This document shows positions 13,401-22,149 of a DNA stretch of 64,000 bases, piece by piece; the first letter of the stretch is position 1; each line of letters opens with the position of its first letter. The notes beneath the pieces are model-generated. The model did not search any database. It saw nothing but the letters and a program-made list of their open reading frames with translations, and had not been told where the DNA came from. Made by a program: the position numbers and the translations under genes. This DNA is from Acanthaster planci (taxonomy: Eukaryota > Echinodermata > Asteroidea > Valvatida > Acanthasteridae): positions 2,232,964 to 2,296,963 of the forward strand of contig NW_019091402.1 of the NCBI RefSeq assembly GCF_001949145.1. The letters are read 5' to 3'.

Positions 13401-16400
13401 AGGTTCGGGATTGGGGCCACTTCAAACAATCTGTGTATACTCAGGACTTTAGAAAAATTCCTCCCGGCTTTTGTTTCACATACAGGTCAACATAATAGTC
13501 TTGGTAATGGTTGTGCGCATCGTGATGAATTTGGCTCACCTACATCGGGTCAGAAAGTATGATCATATCAAGTAAGTATAGAGGCGTTGTAGAAGCCGTT
13601 CTATGGTAGTAGCTAGTATTTCTGAACTGTCAAATGTAAGTTTTGTGTACTTATTTCGGTGCTTTTTGTTTACGAATAAGACATGACAAAAACGTGTGCA
13701 AATGATTGTCGATTACAAGCAGTGTTATTGTCAGGTTCATAATTTCTATGACAAGTACGACTACCTCTGCACGAGTACCATAGTGCTTGGGGTTTTTTTA
13801 TGATCATGTGCGTATACAATACCACAATGAGCTTACTCTAAAACTTTTCTTGGTTCTCTTCATAATCAGAGCTGGCATCAAGGGCGCCCTCACCATCTTG
13901 CCTCTCCTGGGACTGACCTGGGTCTTTGGACTGCTGGCCGTCAACAGCGCCACCATCCTGTTCCAGTACCTCTTCACCATCTTCAACTCCTTCCAGGGGC
14001 TCTTCATCTCCTTGGTCAACTGCGCATTTAACTCGGAGGTGTGTAGGAAAAACACGATCTCTGACGTCAAAGAAGTAGACTCCGGACACTAAAAAAAAGA
14101 GTCCCAAAAATGAAAATCTTATTCTTTTCAGAAAATCTGTTCTTTGATATTACATGAAGGTTTCACTCTTTGACCCCAAGAGGCCACCCACTCGCGTGTT
14201 TTTTCAAATATCGTTGCAGTGCACTTTTTTTAGTCTTTAAAAGTTTTATAGAGTAACTCTTAACAGTAATTTTGTTACCAATTTTGTGAAAATTGAACGT
14301 ACTGCACACACGCACACAAGTGTGTATTTGCCTGCAACTGGGGACCCCCTATTGATCCTCTATTGTTCGTACTTTAACTTTTTTAGAAGACCACCCATAT
14401 GTTTTGTACACAGTTGTCAATCGGGGACCCTCTGTCAATCGCGGACCTTATTGTCCTCTATTGTTCAGGGTCCCCAATTGCATGCAGAAACAAACTCACA
14501 CACACCCATCCTTACACAGCTATACCTGTGGGGTATTTCCTTTGTTCTCGTGTACAAAACTCCCACACAACACGCAAAAAATTTCAAATCACTCCAATTT
14601 AAACCAAACGAGTAATTAAGGGTCAACGACACGAACGATGGATTCAAGTCCTATTGGCCCCTCCATTCGATGGAAATATACCGAAAAGTGACATGGCAGC
14701 CTAATTTAATATGGTAGATAATCCCAGAAAATCCTGGCACAGTACAAACATAGAAGTGGCATCAGGGAGCAGCAATAAATTCTGAACCACTTTTGACTAT
14801 TCAGCCTCACACAGTAATCTTCAATTTATAACTAATAAACCTTTAAAATGACTGCTTTTATGTACAGTTATTGTCAAAGCTTGGCCAAAATCCTACATCT
14901 AAATGGGGAAACCGAAAGCAATAAACTTGCCTTGGACACCATTGCCACCAATAAACAAACGTTTCAATGTTACACCACACTACGCATATTGATTAAATGC
15001 AAAAGCAATCCAAAGGCAAAATGAACCTACGTTTTGATAACAGACCATCGAGCATTTTTTTAATCAAACTGAAAACAGGTAGCCCACGTATGCTGATAGG
15101 CACGTTAGCCTTAGGGACTTAACTCGCAGAAATTGTCATTAAATATTCTGCTAGTTCCGATGGTTGTCAACAACTCTTCCTTGAGGTCACATTTCTTTTA
15201 ATACTTTGTCGACTTCAGACATGTACTGCTGTGTCCACTCTATTCCCAGCCATCTATTATACGTAGTTCCAATGTATCATCGGTAATCTTTTTAACTCAG
15301 CACAGGTAACAATAAGCAACAATTCGAGGAAAGCTTTACTTAACTTTGCGATTAATCGTCCGGTTTTAAGACTTCCCAAATATGGAAGAAGACTGCTCAC
15401 GTTGTACAAAAAATGCACGAATTTCGACGGTACTTCTTTTCAGTCGAATGCGAAATGTTAGTAGAACCGGTATGCAGCTGTACTCTTCGGGCAGACGCGC
15501 ATCCAACACATGCATCACATTCCTTGGTGAAGCAGCGAAGTGCAGGTCCCATCAAGGAGCCTCCATTGCTAGAAAAATTACGCCCTCTCTTGCTCCCTCA
15601 AGGGGCCCATTATACCAAACGATCGCTCAACCGCACATAGTGTGGACTCCGTCGACGCGTTGTGTTCGGCGTTGTATTGCAGTAGTTTCGGTTTACAATC
15701 GGCTGCATGGCCATTACCAACATTTGGGGTTCTTTCGATACGTTTAGCTAGATCTGTTTTCAAACCTGAATCTCGGATACATGCTATTTCATAGCCTAAT
15801 GAATGAAGTGCATTGAGATCAATTGTTTATAGTTACAGAAAGGTTGTTTATTAGGCTACGTCTCGGTTAAATTTTTTGATATTTTCCCTGAAATGATGAT
15901 CAGGTCAGATCTGCTATTGTACGCAAGTGGGAAAAGGGGAGACTTTCCAGGAGCAAAGAGTCAAAGGTACTGTTAATACCTATCATTTCGCAGATTGCCG
16001 TGTTGGTAGGAAGTGTTCCCTTTTGGATGGCACCTAAGCCACCGAAACCCATGCATTTCATAGTCGTTCGTGAACCAGCGAAGTGCCATTACCGCCAAAG
16101 AGCTTAGGAATATCGCATCCTCTGTTGGTCGCACAACATTTCTATTGAGGGAAGAAGTGGTCATTCTTAACATTAGGCAATCGTTAAAGACAAAACCACA
16201 GACTGACCAACAAAAACCCCATTTCTTGGAAATCATAAATTTCAAACGGTTTTTATCAACTTTTTAACTCCACTTTTTTCATCGCCCTCAAACAATGGCC
16301 AAACTATCTATGAATAATCATGATTGATTGATTTGACAAATTTTATACAAAAGAGCCAAATGACCAAACGGGCCTCTGTGTTTTTAACAGGTGTACTCTA

Positions 16401-16502
16401 TGTCCGGCAGCCGACTGACCAAAAGCACAAGCTGGAAGATCACAACTGACAAACGAGACTGGTCTGGTCACGGAGATCTGAGTGTGAACAGCGATAACTC
16501 AG
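1139..16502 (+). CDS. Adhesion G-protein-coupled receptor, partial multi-exon gene (Ig, mucin-like stalk, GAIN/GPS, 7TM)
   Basis: A surface receptor of the adhesion GPCR family, read as joined exons: 1139-1435, 1685-2184, 2748-2909, 3939-3986, 4252-4360, 6862-7005, 7619-7700, 8188-8308, 8729-8811, 9311-9428, (TM1 exon uncertain), 10697-10802, 11455-11675, 12564-12630, 13486-13571, 13870-14038, 16391-16502. Every junction I join has AG/GT borders and matching phase. Domain order is Ig-like, Thr/Ser-rich stalk, GAIN, GPS (WSTWGC then CTCNHSTSFAVLM), seven-helix domain and tail. In this family the GAIN domain self-cleaves at the GPS, leaving a non-covalently attached ectodomain and a tethered agonist. 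The signal peptide exon and the true start were not found and may lie left of the window. Subfamily is not assigned: the Ig plus mucin architecture matches no vertebrate class I can name with confidence. Confidence 0.9.
1685..2184 (+). CDS. aGPCR exon: Thr/Ser-rich mucin-like stalk
   Basis: A long exon (phase 1 in, phase 0 out) encodes about 165 residues dominated by Thr, Ser, Pro and Ala, for example TVASTTRQLPTTSEVGM. This composition suggests a heavily O-glycosylated stalk that lifts the Ig domain away from the membrane. It ends with SLCSVGNVDTLE at an agag|gtaaga donor. Function is inferred from composition only. Confidence 0.8.
2748..2909 (+). CDS. aGPCR exon: start of GAIN region
   Basis: A phase 0-0 exon of 54 codons lies between ttttcag and aag|gtaaca. 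It reads EVIECVDPSGIDVKPGKLTE and then a helical segment (EEKEVLTDVLKFIAALATQQL) consistent with the alpha-helical subdomain A of a GAIN domain. The assignment rests on its position in the chain and its helical character. Confidence 0.75.
3075..3330 (+). repeat. Degenerate tRNA-like SINE fragment
   Basis: The segment has a box-A-like start (gcgcagtagcgctttt) and a box-B-like stretch (gtgagaatcccact) followed by a SINE-like body ending in a pyrimidine-rich tail. It resembles tRNA-derived SINEs of invertebrates. It lies in an intron of the receptor gene. Confidence 0.4.
3939..3986 (+). CDS. aGPCR exon: 48-nt micro-exon in GAIN region
   Basis: A 16-codon phase 0-0 exon (VVLMVFTKLTDPDQDL) sits between ctctttag and ttg|gtaggt. 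It keeps the frame between its neighbours. It could be skipped without a frameshift, so it may be alternatively spliced. Support is from splice signals and phase only. Confidence 0.6.
4252..4360 (+). CDS. aGPCR exon: GAIN helical subdomain, continued
   Basis: The exon starts in phase 0 after atccag and ends in phase 1 before gtaagt. It encodes SVQEEAEIVADTEEALKVLA and then GTLLPKTCATLGYDVSS, amphipathic helices as expected for GAIN subdomain A. The next exon (6862) begins in the matching phase. Confidence 0.75.
5125..5591. mobile_element. MITE-like element with long inverted ends
   Basis: The left end (gggcgagctcgggcggcctg then ttcttg) is mirrored by the right end (caagaacaagccgcccgaac then attgcgccc). 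Inner GTTCTCG-type words are also mirrored. There is no transposase frame, so it is a non-autonomous DNA element within a receptor intron. Confidence 0.65.
6550..6728 (+). repeat. Dispersed repeat family R1, copy 1
   Basis: It contains gagggagcaattttcttagc, ggagtctcctttgg, gcacttcggtggttcac and cattatggtagcg, then caacaaaatgagcactcccg. The same word order recurs at about 15490, 15990, 31765 and 62333. It is a short interspersed element without coding capacity. Confidence 0.75.
6862..7005 (+). CDS. aGPCR exon: acidic GAIN linker
   Basis: The exon runs from after attcaag to gagaa|gtaag, phase 1 to phase 1. It encodes an acidic segment (SDGDSDDTFEESVEFDLSNL) that joins the preceding helices to the GAIN beta-subdomain. 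Its borders agree in phase with both neighbours (4360 and 7619). The 5' border is the least certain part because the pyrimidine tract is short. Confidence 0.55.
7105..7553. mobile_element. hAT-like non-autonomous element
   Basis: It begins cagggttgtgccgaatatcc and ends ttgactcagccctt. The interior is packed with mirrored ttcgaatattcgaat words near both ends. CAGGG termini are typical of hAT elements. There is no transposase. It sits between receptor exons at 7005 and 7619. Confidence 0.5.
7619..7700 (+). CDS. aGPCR exon: GAIN beta strands
   Basis: A short exon lies between gattcttgcag and gatga|gtaagt, phase 1 in and phase 2 out. It encodes NITIVVLKKESTTHRVVKVK followed by YWQQMD, an alternating hydrophobic pattern typical of the GAIN beta-sandwich. 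The split codon completes as Asp with the first base of the exon at 8188. Confidence 0.7.
8188..8308 (+). CDS. aGPCR exon: GAIN subdomain B core
   Basis: The exon is between ggcttccag and caa|gtaagt, phase 2 in and phase 0 out. It contains LNSAVLSLSLFVEGV and then IPVRFSLRH, matching the conserved GAIN pattern NSxVxSxSI followed by PVxxxLxH. This is direct family-level evidence for a GAIN domain just before the GPS. Confidence 0.85.
8717..8811 (+). CDS. aGPCR exon: GAIN/GPS first half
   Basis: This encodes EFLEGDTGTSKKILNSLCAF, whose LCAF corresponds to the first GPS cysteine segment (CxFW in relatives), then VDKDGQAV. The acceptor may be at 8717 or 8729; both keep the frame and differ by four residues (TSKQ). 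The donor is gctgt|gtaagt in phase 2, matching 9311. Confidence 0.85.
9311..9428 (+). CDS. aGPCR exon: GPS autoproteolysis motif
   Basis: The exon reads QWSTWGCEVI, then CTCNHSTSFAVLMQ. It holds the WSTxGC and CxCNHxTxFAVLM signatures of the GPCR proteolysis site. Cleavage in the family occurs between the residue after His and the Thr or Ser that follows. Here the tripeptide is H-S-T rather than the usual H-L-T, so cleavage is likely but not certain. It ends in phase 0 at gag|gtacaa. Confidence 0.92.
10037..10122 (+). CDS. Candidate aGPCR TM1 exon (weak)
   Basis: The chain needs an exon entering in phase 0 and leaving in phase 2 between 9428 and 10697. This stretch (aattag|...ttaat|gtgtac) fits both phases. 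It encodes NLGALYLRAIGALAQCMFIV followed by LTVL, with the Ala-Leu...Ile-Gly...Leu-Thr spacing loosely like TM1. It would be about six or more residues shorter than usual before the TM2 segment. An alternative that also fits the phases is 10261-10394 (DISISLVYPLAVLTRER). Neither is convincing without transcript data. Confidence 0.28.
10697..10802 (+). CDS. aGPCR exon: TM2
   Basis: The exon follows ctcacag and ends aacagg|gtgaat (phase 2 in, phase 0 out). It encodes SDRSFIHINLSIAILVAQIL then FIAGVDRTENR. The IHxNLxxAxLxAQxxFxxGxD pattern is a hallmark of adhesion GPCR TM2. Confidence 0.92.
10940..11091. repeat. Near-perfect long inverted repeat (about 75-nt arms, 1-nt loop)
   Basis: The left arm from aagtctttggctttacaact through atatggtgtttcat is mirrored by atgaaacaccatattttctc through ttgtaaagccgaagactt with only a few mismatches. 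The centre is a single T at 11015. Transcribed RNA would form a very long double-stranded stem in the TM2-TM3 intron. Confidence 0.9.
11226..11470 (+). repeat. Intronic copies of the TM3 exon acceptor region
   Basis: acttgcagggtatttgcaaa (11226 on), acttgcagggtgtatattaa (11360 on) and the real acceptor atttcaggctgtatgcaaag (11449 on) share the same layout and are each followed by a similar aagccaaag-type stretch. A related copy lies at 11062-11115. They look like a degenerate local duplication spanning an exon border. Confidence 0.5.
11455..11675 (+). CDS. aGPCR exon: TM3-TM4
   Basis: It opens with AVCKAIALLLQFLYLSVFAW, then MLVEGVHLYMKVV (TM3 with the conserved Cys and the WMLVEGxxLY signature), then YLFIGWGIPLVITLISFGA (TM4) and GYGTGE. 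The acceptor is atttcag; the donor gaacg|gtatga is in phase 2. The long open frame past 11675 is intron read-through, because the next exon supplies the expected CW motif. Confidence 0.93.
12564..12630 (+). CDS. aGPCR exon: start of TM5
   Basis: A 67-nt exon between acaactag and gtg|gtaatg encodes CWLDTSPGLIWAFVAPAVLV and VV. GYGT...CWLDT followed by IWAFxxP is the conserved ECL2/TM5 entry of this family; the Cys pairs with the TM3 Cys. Its phase (2 in, 0 out) matches both neighbours. Confidence 0.9.
13486..13571 (+). CDS. aGPCR exon: end of TM5 and ICL3
   Basis: It starts in phase 0 after cacatacag and ends aa|gtaagt in phase 2. It encodes VNIIVLVMVVRIVMNLAHLH then RVRKYDHIK, that is, the end of TM5 and a basic third intracellular loop. 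Confidence 0.9.
13870..14038 (+). CDS. aGPCR exon: TM6-TM7
   Basis: It encodes AGIKGALTILPLLGLTWVFG, then LLAVNSATILFQYLFTIFNS and FQGLFISLVNCAFNSE. The LPLLGLTWVFG and FTIFNSxQG signatures are diagnostic of adhesion GPCR TM6 and TM7. The donor is gag|gtgtgt in phase 0. If the donor is not used, the frame continues for 17 residues to a TAA at 14090-14092, giving a short-tailed receptor. Confidence 0.94.
15490..15600 (-). repeat. Dispersed repeat family R1, copy 2
   Basis: Reverse orientation: gcagcgaagtgcag, ggagcctccattgctag and attacgccctctcttgctcc correspond to the first half of copy 1. The other half is missing or too diverged to see. Confidence 0.6.
15985..16145 (-). repeat. Dispersed repeat family R1, copy 3
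   Basis: Reverse orientation: ccgtgttggtaggaagtgtt, gcatttcatagtcg and gaaccagcgaagtgcc match the family order. It lies just before the tail exon of the receptor. Confidence 0.55.
16391..16502 (+). CDS. aGPCR exon: cytoplasmic tail
   Basis: After tttttaacag, an exon in the expected phase 0 encodes VYSMSGSRLTKSTSWKITTD, then KRDWSGHGDLSVNSDNS. It is Ser/Thr- and Lys/Arg-rich, like tails that directly follow the NSEV after TM7 in this family. It ends actcag|gtataa in phase 1. This is 2.35 kb after the TM7 exon, so the gene extends past the tempting stop at 14092. Confidence 0.7.
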
Positions 16503-16922
16503 GTATAACGATATTAATATCTAGCTTGAATGTTTTGAGGTGCTATGTCTTCAGGGAGCACCTTTTGAAGGCTTGACAGCACATGTACACCCCTAAAAAT
16601 GATGCTGTGGCACGTTTGTAAAGATGACACAACTTCAAGGTTGTACACATTCCGACGAAAGTCTAGGGTATGACCATGCACCCCACGAACTAATGCATGC
16701 AATTGGCGTGTACTCTGCAGACAGTGGAGTTCTTGTGAACTATTGCAGAAGTCGACCAATGTTTCCAGCACTGAACACATACACCATTTAATTACTTGGT
16801 GCTCCTATATTTGTAAACCAGCTGAATTAGAGACTAACACTTCTTATTTTCTGCCCTTATTAGTATCTTACTAATGTTAAATGTTAGTGTTGTGATTATC
16901 ACTGTTTAGCCTTACCCTCCAG

Positions 16923-17352
16923 GCAGGCAAAGAGCGACATGTCCCATCTCGATGTCACCCAGCTGAAACTAATGGCAAGTGGTGTCACTTTATGCTTCTT
17001 TTTATTATTTTTGTACAACATGTGATTGGTTGTCGTTGGTAACATGCCATTAATTCTACTAGTAAAGTTAATGCTGAATTGTTAGTTCAGCCAATCAGAC
17101 TGCCCACCTCTGATAACAAGCTATGCTTTCACAGATATGACCCAGTTTGAAACCCGGTCGAAATGTGTTATGGTATTACCCGATGGAGACCGCATTGCAT
17201 TGAGCTGCTGTCCTTAAATAAAAAGGGGTAAATCATTTGCTGCTGATATACTTTAGCACTAAAAATGTGGGCAGCAATTTTCTACAATAATCTTTCAGAA
17301 TTTACCTTCTCCAGTAAGAACGATCAGGAGGAAAGGAAAAGTCCAGAAAAAC
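16923..17352 (+). CDS. Possible further aGPCR tail exons (tentative)
   Basis: Two splice-bounded segments may continue the tail. One begins after accctccag at 16923. In the phase left by 16502 it gives a short end (RQRATCPISMSPS, stop at 16964-16966); in another frame it gives the more protein-like KSDMSHLDVTQLKLM. The second, 17299-17352 (tctttcag to acg|gtgtgt), gives FTFSSKNDQEERKSPEKR. The phases do not chain cleanly, so the 3' end of the gene is unresolved. Confidence 0.3.
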
Positions 17353-19684
17353 GGTGTGTGTTCAGTTACAAAATGATTTATTTCGGCACAGTATTCAACA
17401 AATAATGAGTTTTTCAAATTCGTGCAGTTGAAAAAAGATTTCATTCGTTTTCTGACAGCCTTTCTAATTTATTACATCTTATCTATGATAACATCTCAGT
17501 GGGAGTGATTCCGATATGTTTTGTCTGAATGATTTAAACCATAGCCCTAAAGAGTCATTGGCAACGAATTTTCAACAGATATCCTAAAAGTGGGGTTTTA
17601 CAAATCCACTCTTCTTGACTTGTGCGATTTCTGAAGCAAATTAACGGATTTTCGTCCCAGTTTGTTACAAGTTTCAACTCTTTTGGACTCATTTAATATG
17701 CATTTGTCACTTGCTACATGTGTGATGACTTAGGCCCAGACAGGAGCCTATCAGACCTCAGCGTCAACTGCGTAATTGTTCTGGTCATAATGACGAAGTT
17801 GTGACTGTAAAAACTCTCCTACGACGCAGCAGCGTAAGCTAACATTTTGCACAAAATATAAAAAGTAAAAAGGATATATTCGTTGTTTTTCTGCGAACAG
17901 AGGCGTCCTCATAGCGGTAAGGTTTCTCCAATGCCAATCAAAGACGTGGATGAACTTGAGATCATCTAACAGCCATTGCAAGAGATTCATCTGAACTGCT
18001 TTTGCAAACATCCAGCATCAGAGACAAGCCGGAATTAAAAAAAAAACTGGCTTGTCTTATTTTTGACAAGTGCCTACAACAAGAAATAAATATCGTGAAT
18101 AATTATCGAATCTTGTTACATATGAACTTGTGATGTTCTGCTCATGGTTCCCCCTCTCAGAAAATAAGTTTCTGTCTAAAATTTGAAAATGTATGGCTGG
18201 CAAAGTTATGCCTTACTCTAAAGTATATTATTACACATCTTATGTCAGTAAAGTTTAACTGTTTTAAAACAGTGCATTGATATCCTGAAGGATCGTTCTT
18301 TTCTTATTTTTGGCTTAAAATGTATGGTGAACAACTAAAATTCAAATTTATACTTAAACGCTACTCTTCAAAGGGGTTCCGATAACATATTACACAGAAT
18401 TTAATGCAGTTGCTGTTGTTGAGTAAGTCTTATGGTGTTTTGAAAACTGGCCTTATGTACGCGCATTTACTCTTGTAATCCATGTGCAAGTAGAGAATTG
18501 TGTAGAGCTTGTAAATATCCTGCACTTGGATCAAACTCTTAAGTTCATCAGTTCTCTGTAGTTTGCTAGTTATCCATGGAGCACCCAGAATTTGTCGTGG
18601 GGGTGGGCTTGAACCGAAATTCCCCCCCCCCCCCAAAAAAAATAGCTCACGATGCTGAAGTCCCATCACTTGGTTGCAGCACAGGGGACTCAGATGTAAG
18701 ACAGTATCATAGCTAGTAATTAAACATGTTTACGATGTACATGTACTTAATTTTTCACTTCACAAAGTAAAAAATTATTCAAGTGGGGGAGGGGAATCAA
18801 GCCCACAGAGAACCCCCTTAATTTCCTTTGGTTCGCCACTGCTAGTCACTGCAACTGACTCTCGTAAAAACTTCATCAAAATTGCCACATCAAGACGTAG
18901 AGTAAGATGGTACTAGAAGAAATTCCATGTGTGCTGTGTTTTGAGTGATGCTTAAATGAAAATTAATGCATGCAAGTATACCGAACAGTGCCAGCAACGA
19001 ATTGAGGAATGTTTTTGCAAATATCGTAAAATACACTAAGATTTCATTTTTCTTCAAAGCGCATTATTTCCCATACTTTGACAGCGATGTAGGATGTAGT
19101 GTTGTAACATTATGTGGCACCTGACGAGGCAAATGCAATCGCGACCCCGTGGTTGTTTGAACATTATATGCCACCTCACTGGAGTGAATAATTGTTTTGT
19201 TACGTACTCTGTATTGAATTATTTGCAATACTGTAGTCACTTGAACGATTTGAATTTAATCAAAACGAGGAGTGTCGCGATCGGTCCACTGCTGCATAGT
19301 ACGGGCACGGGTGTATCGTTTAATTGTTCTCTGGGTCGCTCGTGTCTTGCCTAAATTTAGCTCAAACACCATTGTAAAGGAGTTCATCATACGTTATGTT
19401 CATGGACTTCTGAGAAGAAACCAACTGCTTTTGGCAAACAGTAAGGCTCCATCATCTGACCAAATCGTATGCCATTTCGTTTCTCCCACTAAAAGTTCAC
19501 AATAATAAGCCGTACAGAGAAAGTAGCAGTGGTACCAGTGGTCTGGTTACCGGTCCCTGCTCTGTGGCTTTGAGTGTGGGTGGGCATGACTCCATGAAAT
19601 CACATCATTAATGTATGATTTCCAGCGTGGTGTATTATGCATTTTCATTGCCCGGTCGAGAAGCAAGTAGCTCATCATCATATT

Positions 19685-19878
19685 ATTAAATACGGGAGTT
19701 TTACAATCATGATGCGCCTCCAAGAGTTCGCAACGCGTTGACCAATCACAATGCGCGAAAGCTGTCGACCCAATGGGCGTTTGGCAAGGGTAGACAGATT
19801 CCCGCGCGTTGGGTGATTGGCAATGCGCTGCAAACTCTTGGAGGCGCACAACTGTGAATCACCCGTTTTGCAATTAAG
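19685..19878. mobile_element. MITE-like inverted-repeat element
   Basis: The left end (tgcgcctccaagagttcgca) is mirrored by the right end (ctgcaaactcttggaggcgc). Similarity continues outward (acgggagttttacaatcatg against the complement of the region ending at cacccgttttgcaatt). No coding capacity. Confidence 0.7.
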
Positions 19879-20094
19879 GATTTCATGTAAGTTTGACGAA
19901 ATCCTCAATGGAGCAGATCTTTATTCGCCCGGTTCTTTTAGGGTTAGTTAAAACAAAAATCAAAAATTGGCGGAAATTTCTTGTCACATGTGGGGGCAGA
20001 TTTCTGAAAAATCATCCTTGGGTGGAGCGTGACACGGCACAGAGTCGAAGGTCAGACTTCAATTAGGGGAAGATAAGGGTGTGCACGTCAGTGA

Positions 20095-20175
20095 GTTAAA
20101 AATTGGAGGGAAGATGATTATATTCGTAATATGGGGGATATTACGAATATAATCATCTTCCCTCCAATTTTTAAC
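20095..20175. repeat. Perfect 38-bp palindrome with GGGGG loop
   Basis: Left arm 20095-20132 and right arm 20138-20175 are exact reverse complements by eye (gttaaaaattggagggaaga ... tcttccctccaatttttaac), with a five-G loop. A perfect stem of this length is evolutionarily young or maintained. Confidence 0.9.
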
Positions 20176-21950
20176 TTTTTAACTTCAAAAAGAAGGGGAA
20201 TATATATCCCCTCTCCCCCATCCCCCGGGATTTCCTCCCTGTGAATAACTTATCTTTTTGTCTTGAGGGCATACCTAACCGCCAGGACAAAATACAAGAG
20301 CTTGGTATCGACTTCTCCGACAATACATTTTAGGAAGTTTTTTTTGTTCAAATTTACACCCAAGTTATTGTTCGTATTTTGTACTGAAAGTTGTGTGCCT
20401 CTATGTGTTTTGGAATCAAGGTTTTGTGCGAAGTTACTTTTTAAAAAGCTGCCCAAGTCTATCTCAGATAAAGTAACCCACATCGATAAAAGATGTCTCT
20501 TTCCTTCGTAATCCCTCAAAAGAAAGAATGTGTGACACGGTGACGGTCAGTCTTGGTCAGTGGTGCACTCTTATCAGGATGTGACGAGTAATTAAAATAC
20601 ATGACGTAATGCGTAACAGAATATACTCACATTAATTTAAGATTGTGGGTACACGACAGCGATAACAGATTTCATGAATAGAGTTCGTGTTTACTAAATT
20701 TTCTTCTCTTGGAAAATGACCCTCCCTTGGTCATCTATACCCGCTTCTCCCAAATTGCATTTCCAGGTATGATGTTGCAGTAACGTATGCTCCAGTATTC
20801 AGTTGTGACGTGCTACTTGTCTTTATTCAGTACCGTGACATAATTTGAATAAACTTGCATTATTTCATAAGGGGCAGGTAAGCGATATGTCATTATTGCG
20901 TTGGCTCACACCCATTTGTTCTTCAATGTAAACACTCATGCCTTAAGCTTTGGTTCAGCGGCATGTAAGTACATGGGGCACAGGGGGCACACCGGTACCC
21001 CCCCCCACACACACCCAAACACCCTGAATGAAATGTACACAACGTGTGTGCATGTCAAAGCATCATTTCATCCGATTGGCTATCCATTCCTCCTGAAAAT
21101 AGTGTGTACACCCCTGGGTGCAGCCCTAGAAATCTCACCCTAGTTAAAGCCACTCTTTTACTGAGTGACATTAAACGCAGGTGTAGGTGTGTACAGGTGT
21201 AGATGGGGGGGGGCTAGACCATTTTTACATGACGTCACCTTTTAACTTTCACTTCTGCTCTTTCACTTTGAGAGTCGGAAAGAACTCACGTAGTGTAGAG
21301 CCCGATTTTCAAGTATTTGGCACACAATAGTGGCCAATGTAATAGCCTAGATCTTGGCGAATCAGAAATGGGAATGCAACACTTCCCAGCCTTGGGGGAG
21401 GGGGGCTAAATCCCTCCTTCCTAAACTCCCTTTGAACCGCGCCTGCGTACAACGTTTGCGCAAAGACTATCACTGCCGTGTTGGTTTGCAATAGTCCGGT
21501 CAGCGAATTATCACACATGCAAAAACCAAACGGGTAACAACTTCGTAAAACTTTGAACTTGTCATATATTTCAGAACTTGCAAAGCGTGCTCTAAAAAGT
21601 GCCTGAGGTTCCATTGAAGTGTCGTTATATGCATAATCAAAATGAAATAAATTCCACATTAAATTATGTACATGTCCACGCAGAGTGAAAATATTCTTCA
21701 TAAACAACACAATATTTTAAAATGTGTTTTTCTTACAGTATTTAAATAAACTTTTTTCAAAATTCCTTAGCAATATACCGAGCCTGAGGGATTATTTTTG
21801 CTTAAGTTTGTATTTCAACAATAATTTATAGAATGTCCCTATTATATAACATCCCTGCTACTTCAAAATCCATGAGGAACATGCCAAGTCCACAGGATCA
21901 AAAATGATCAGTTAGTTTACTTCAATGATAATATTTTGGCAGCAGTAACT

Positions 21951-22149
21951 TCAAAGTTGTTCCATCTTGGATTTAATCATGTCCTGTATGGTTACGTTGT
22001 TGCCGATGTATATCGTCTGTTGGCCCTGCGCAATCACGTCACCCTTGGCGTTGAAGAGGTCGGCCTTGGTGAAAGCGAGGGTCTTGCCCGCTTTGACGAG
22101 TTCGGCTTCCATGGCTACTTTCTCGCCGACTTTGGCAGACTGCAAGAAA
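21951..22149 (-). CDS. Thioesterase 1, exon 3 (C-terminal)
   Basis: The acceptor is tgttgtcag ahead of tttcttgcag. Using the upstream AG (22150-22151) restores the phase left by exon 2 and gives FLQSAKVGEKV. The second AG, at 22140, would break the frame. Stop TGA at 21951-21953. Confidence 0.88.

Larger units (their letters stand above)
14093..16390. other. Intron of the receptor gene, repeat-bearing
   Basis: I find no supported exon here. It contains a gggaccc-rich stretch (14335-14480) with repeated tattgttc..gggaccc words, and R1 copies 2 and 3. Confidence 0.5.
17353..21950. other. Intergenic, no supported gene
   Basis: AT-rich DNA between the convergent receptor (plus) and the first thioesterase (minus). 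It holds two inverted-repeat elements (19685-19878 and 20095-20175) and homopolymer C and G runs near 18626, 21000 and 21206. The longest open frames lack splice context or family motifs. Confidence 0.5.

Noticed and set aside
21309-21710. 133-codon minus-strand open frame downstream of thioesterase 1
   Set aside because: No domain, no splice continuity; composition looks random.
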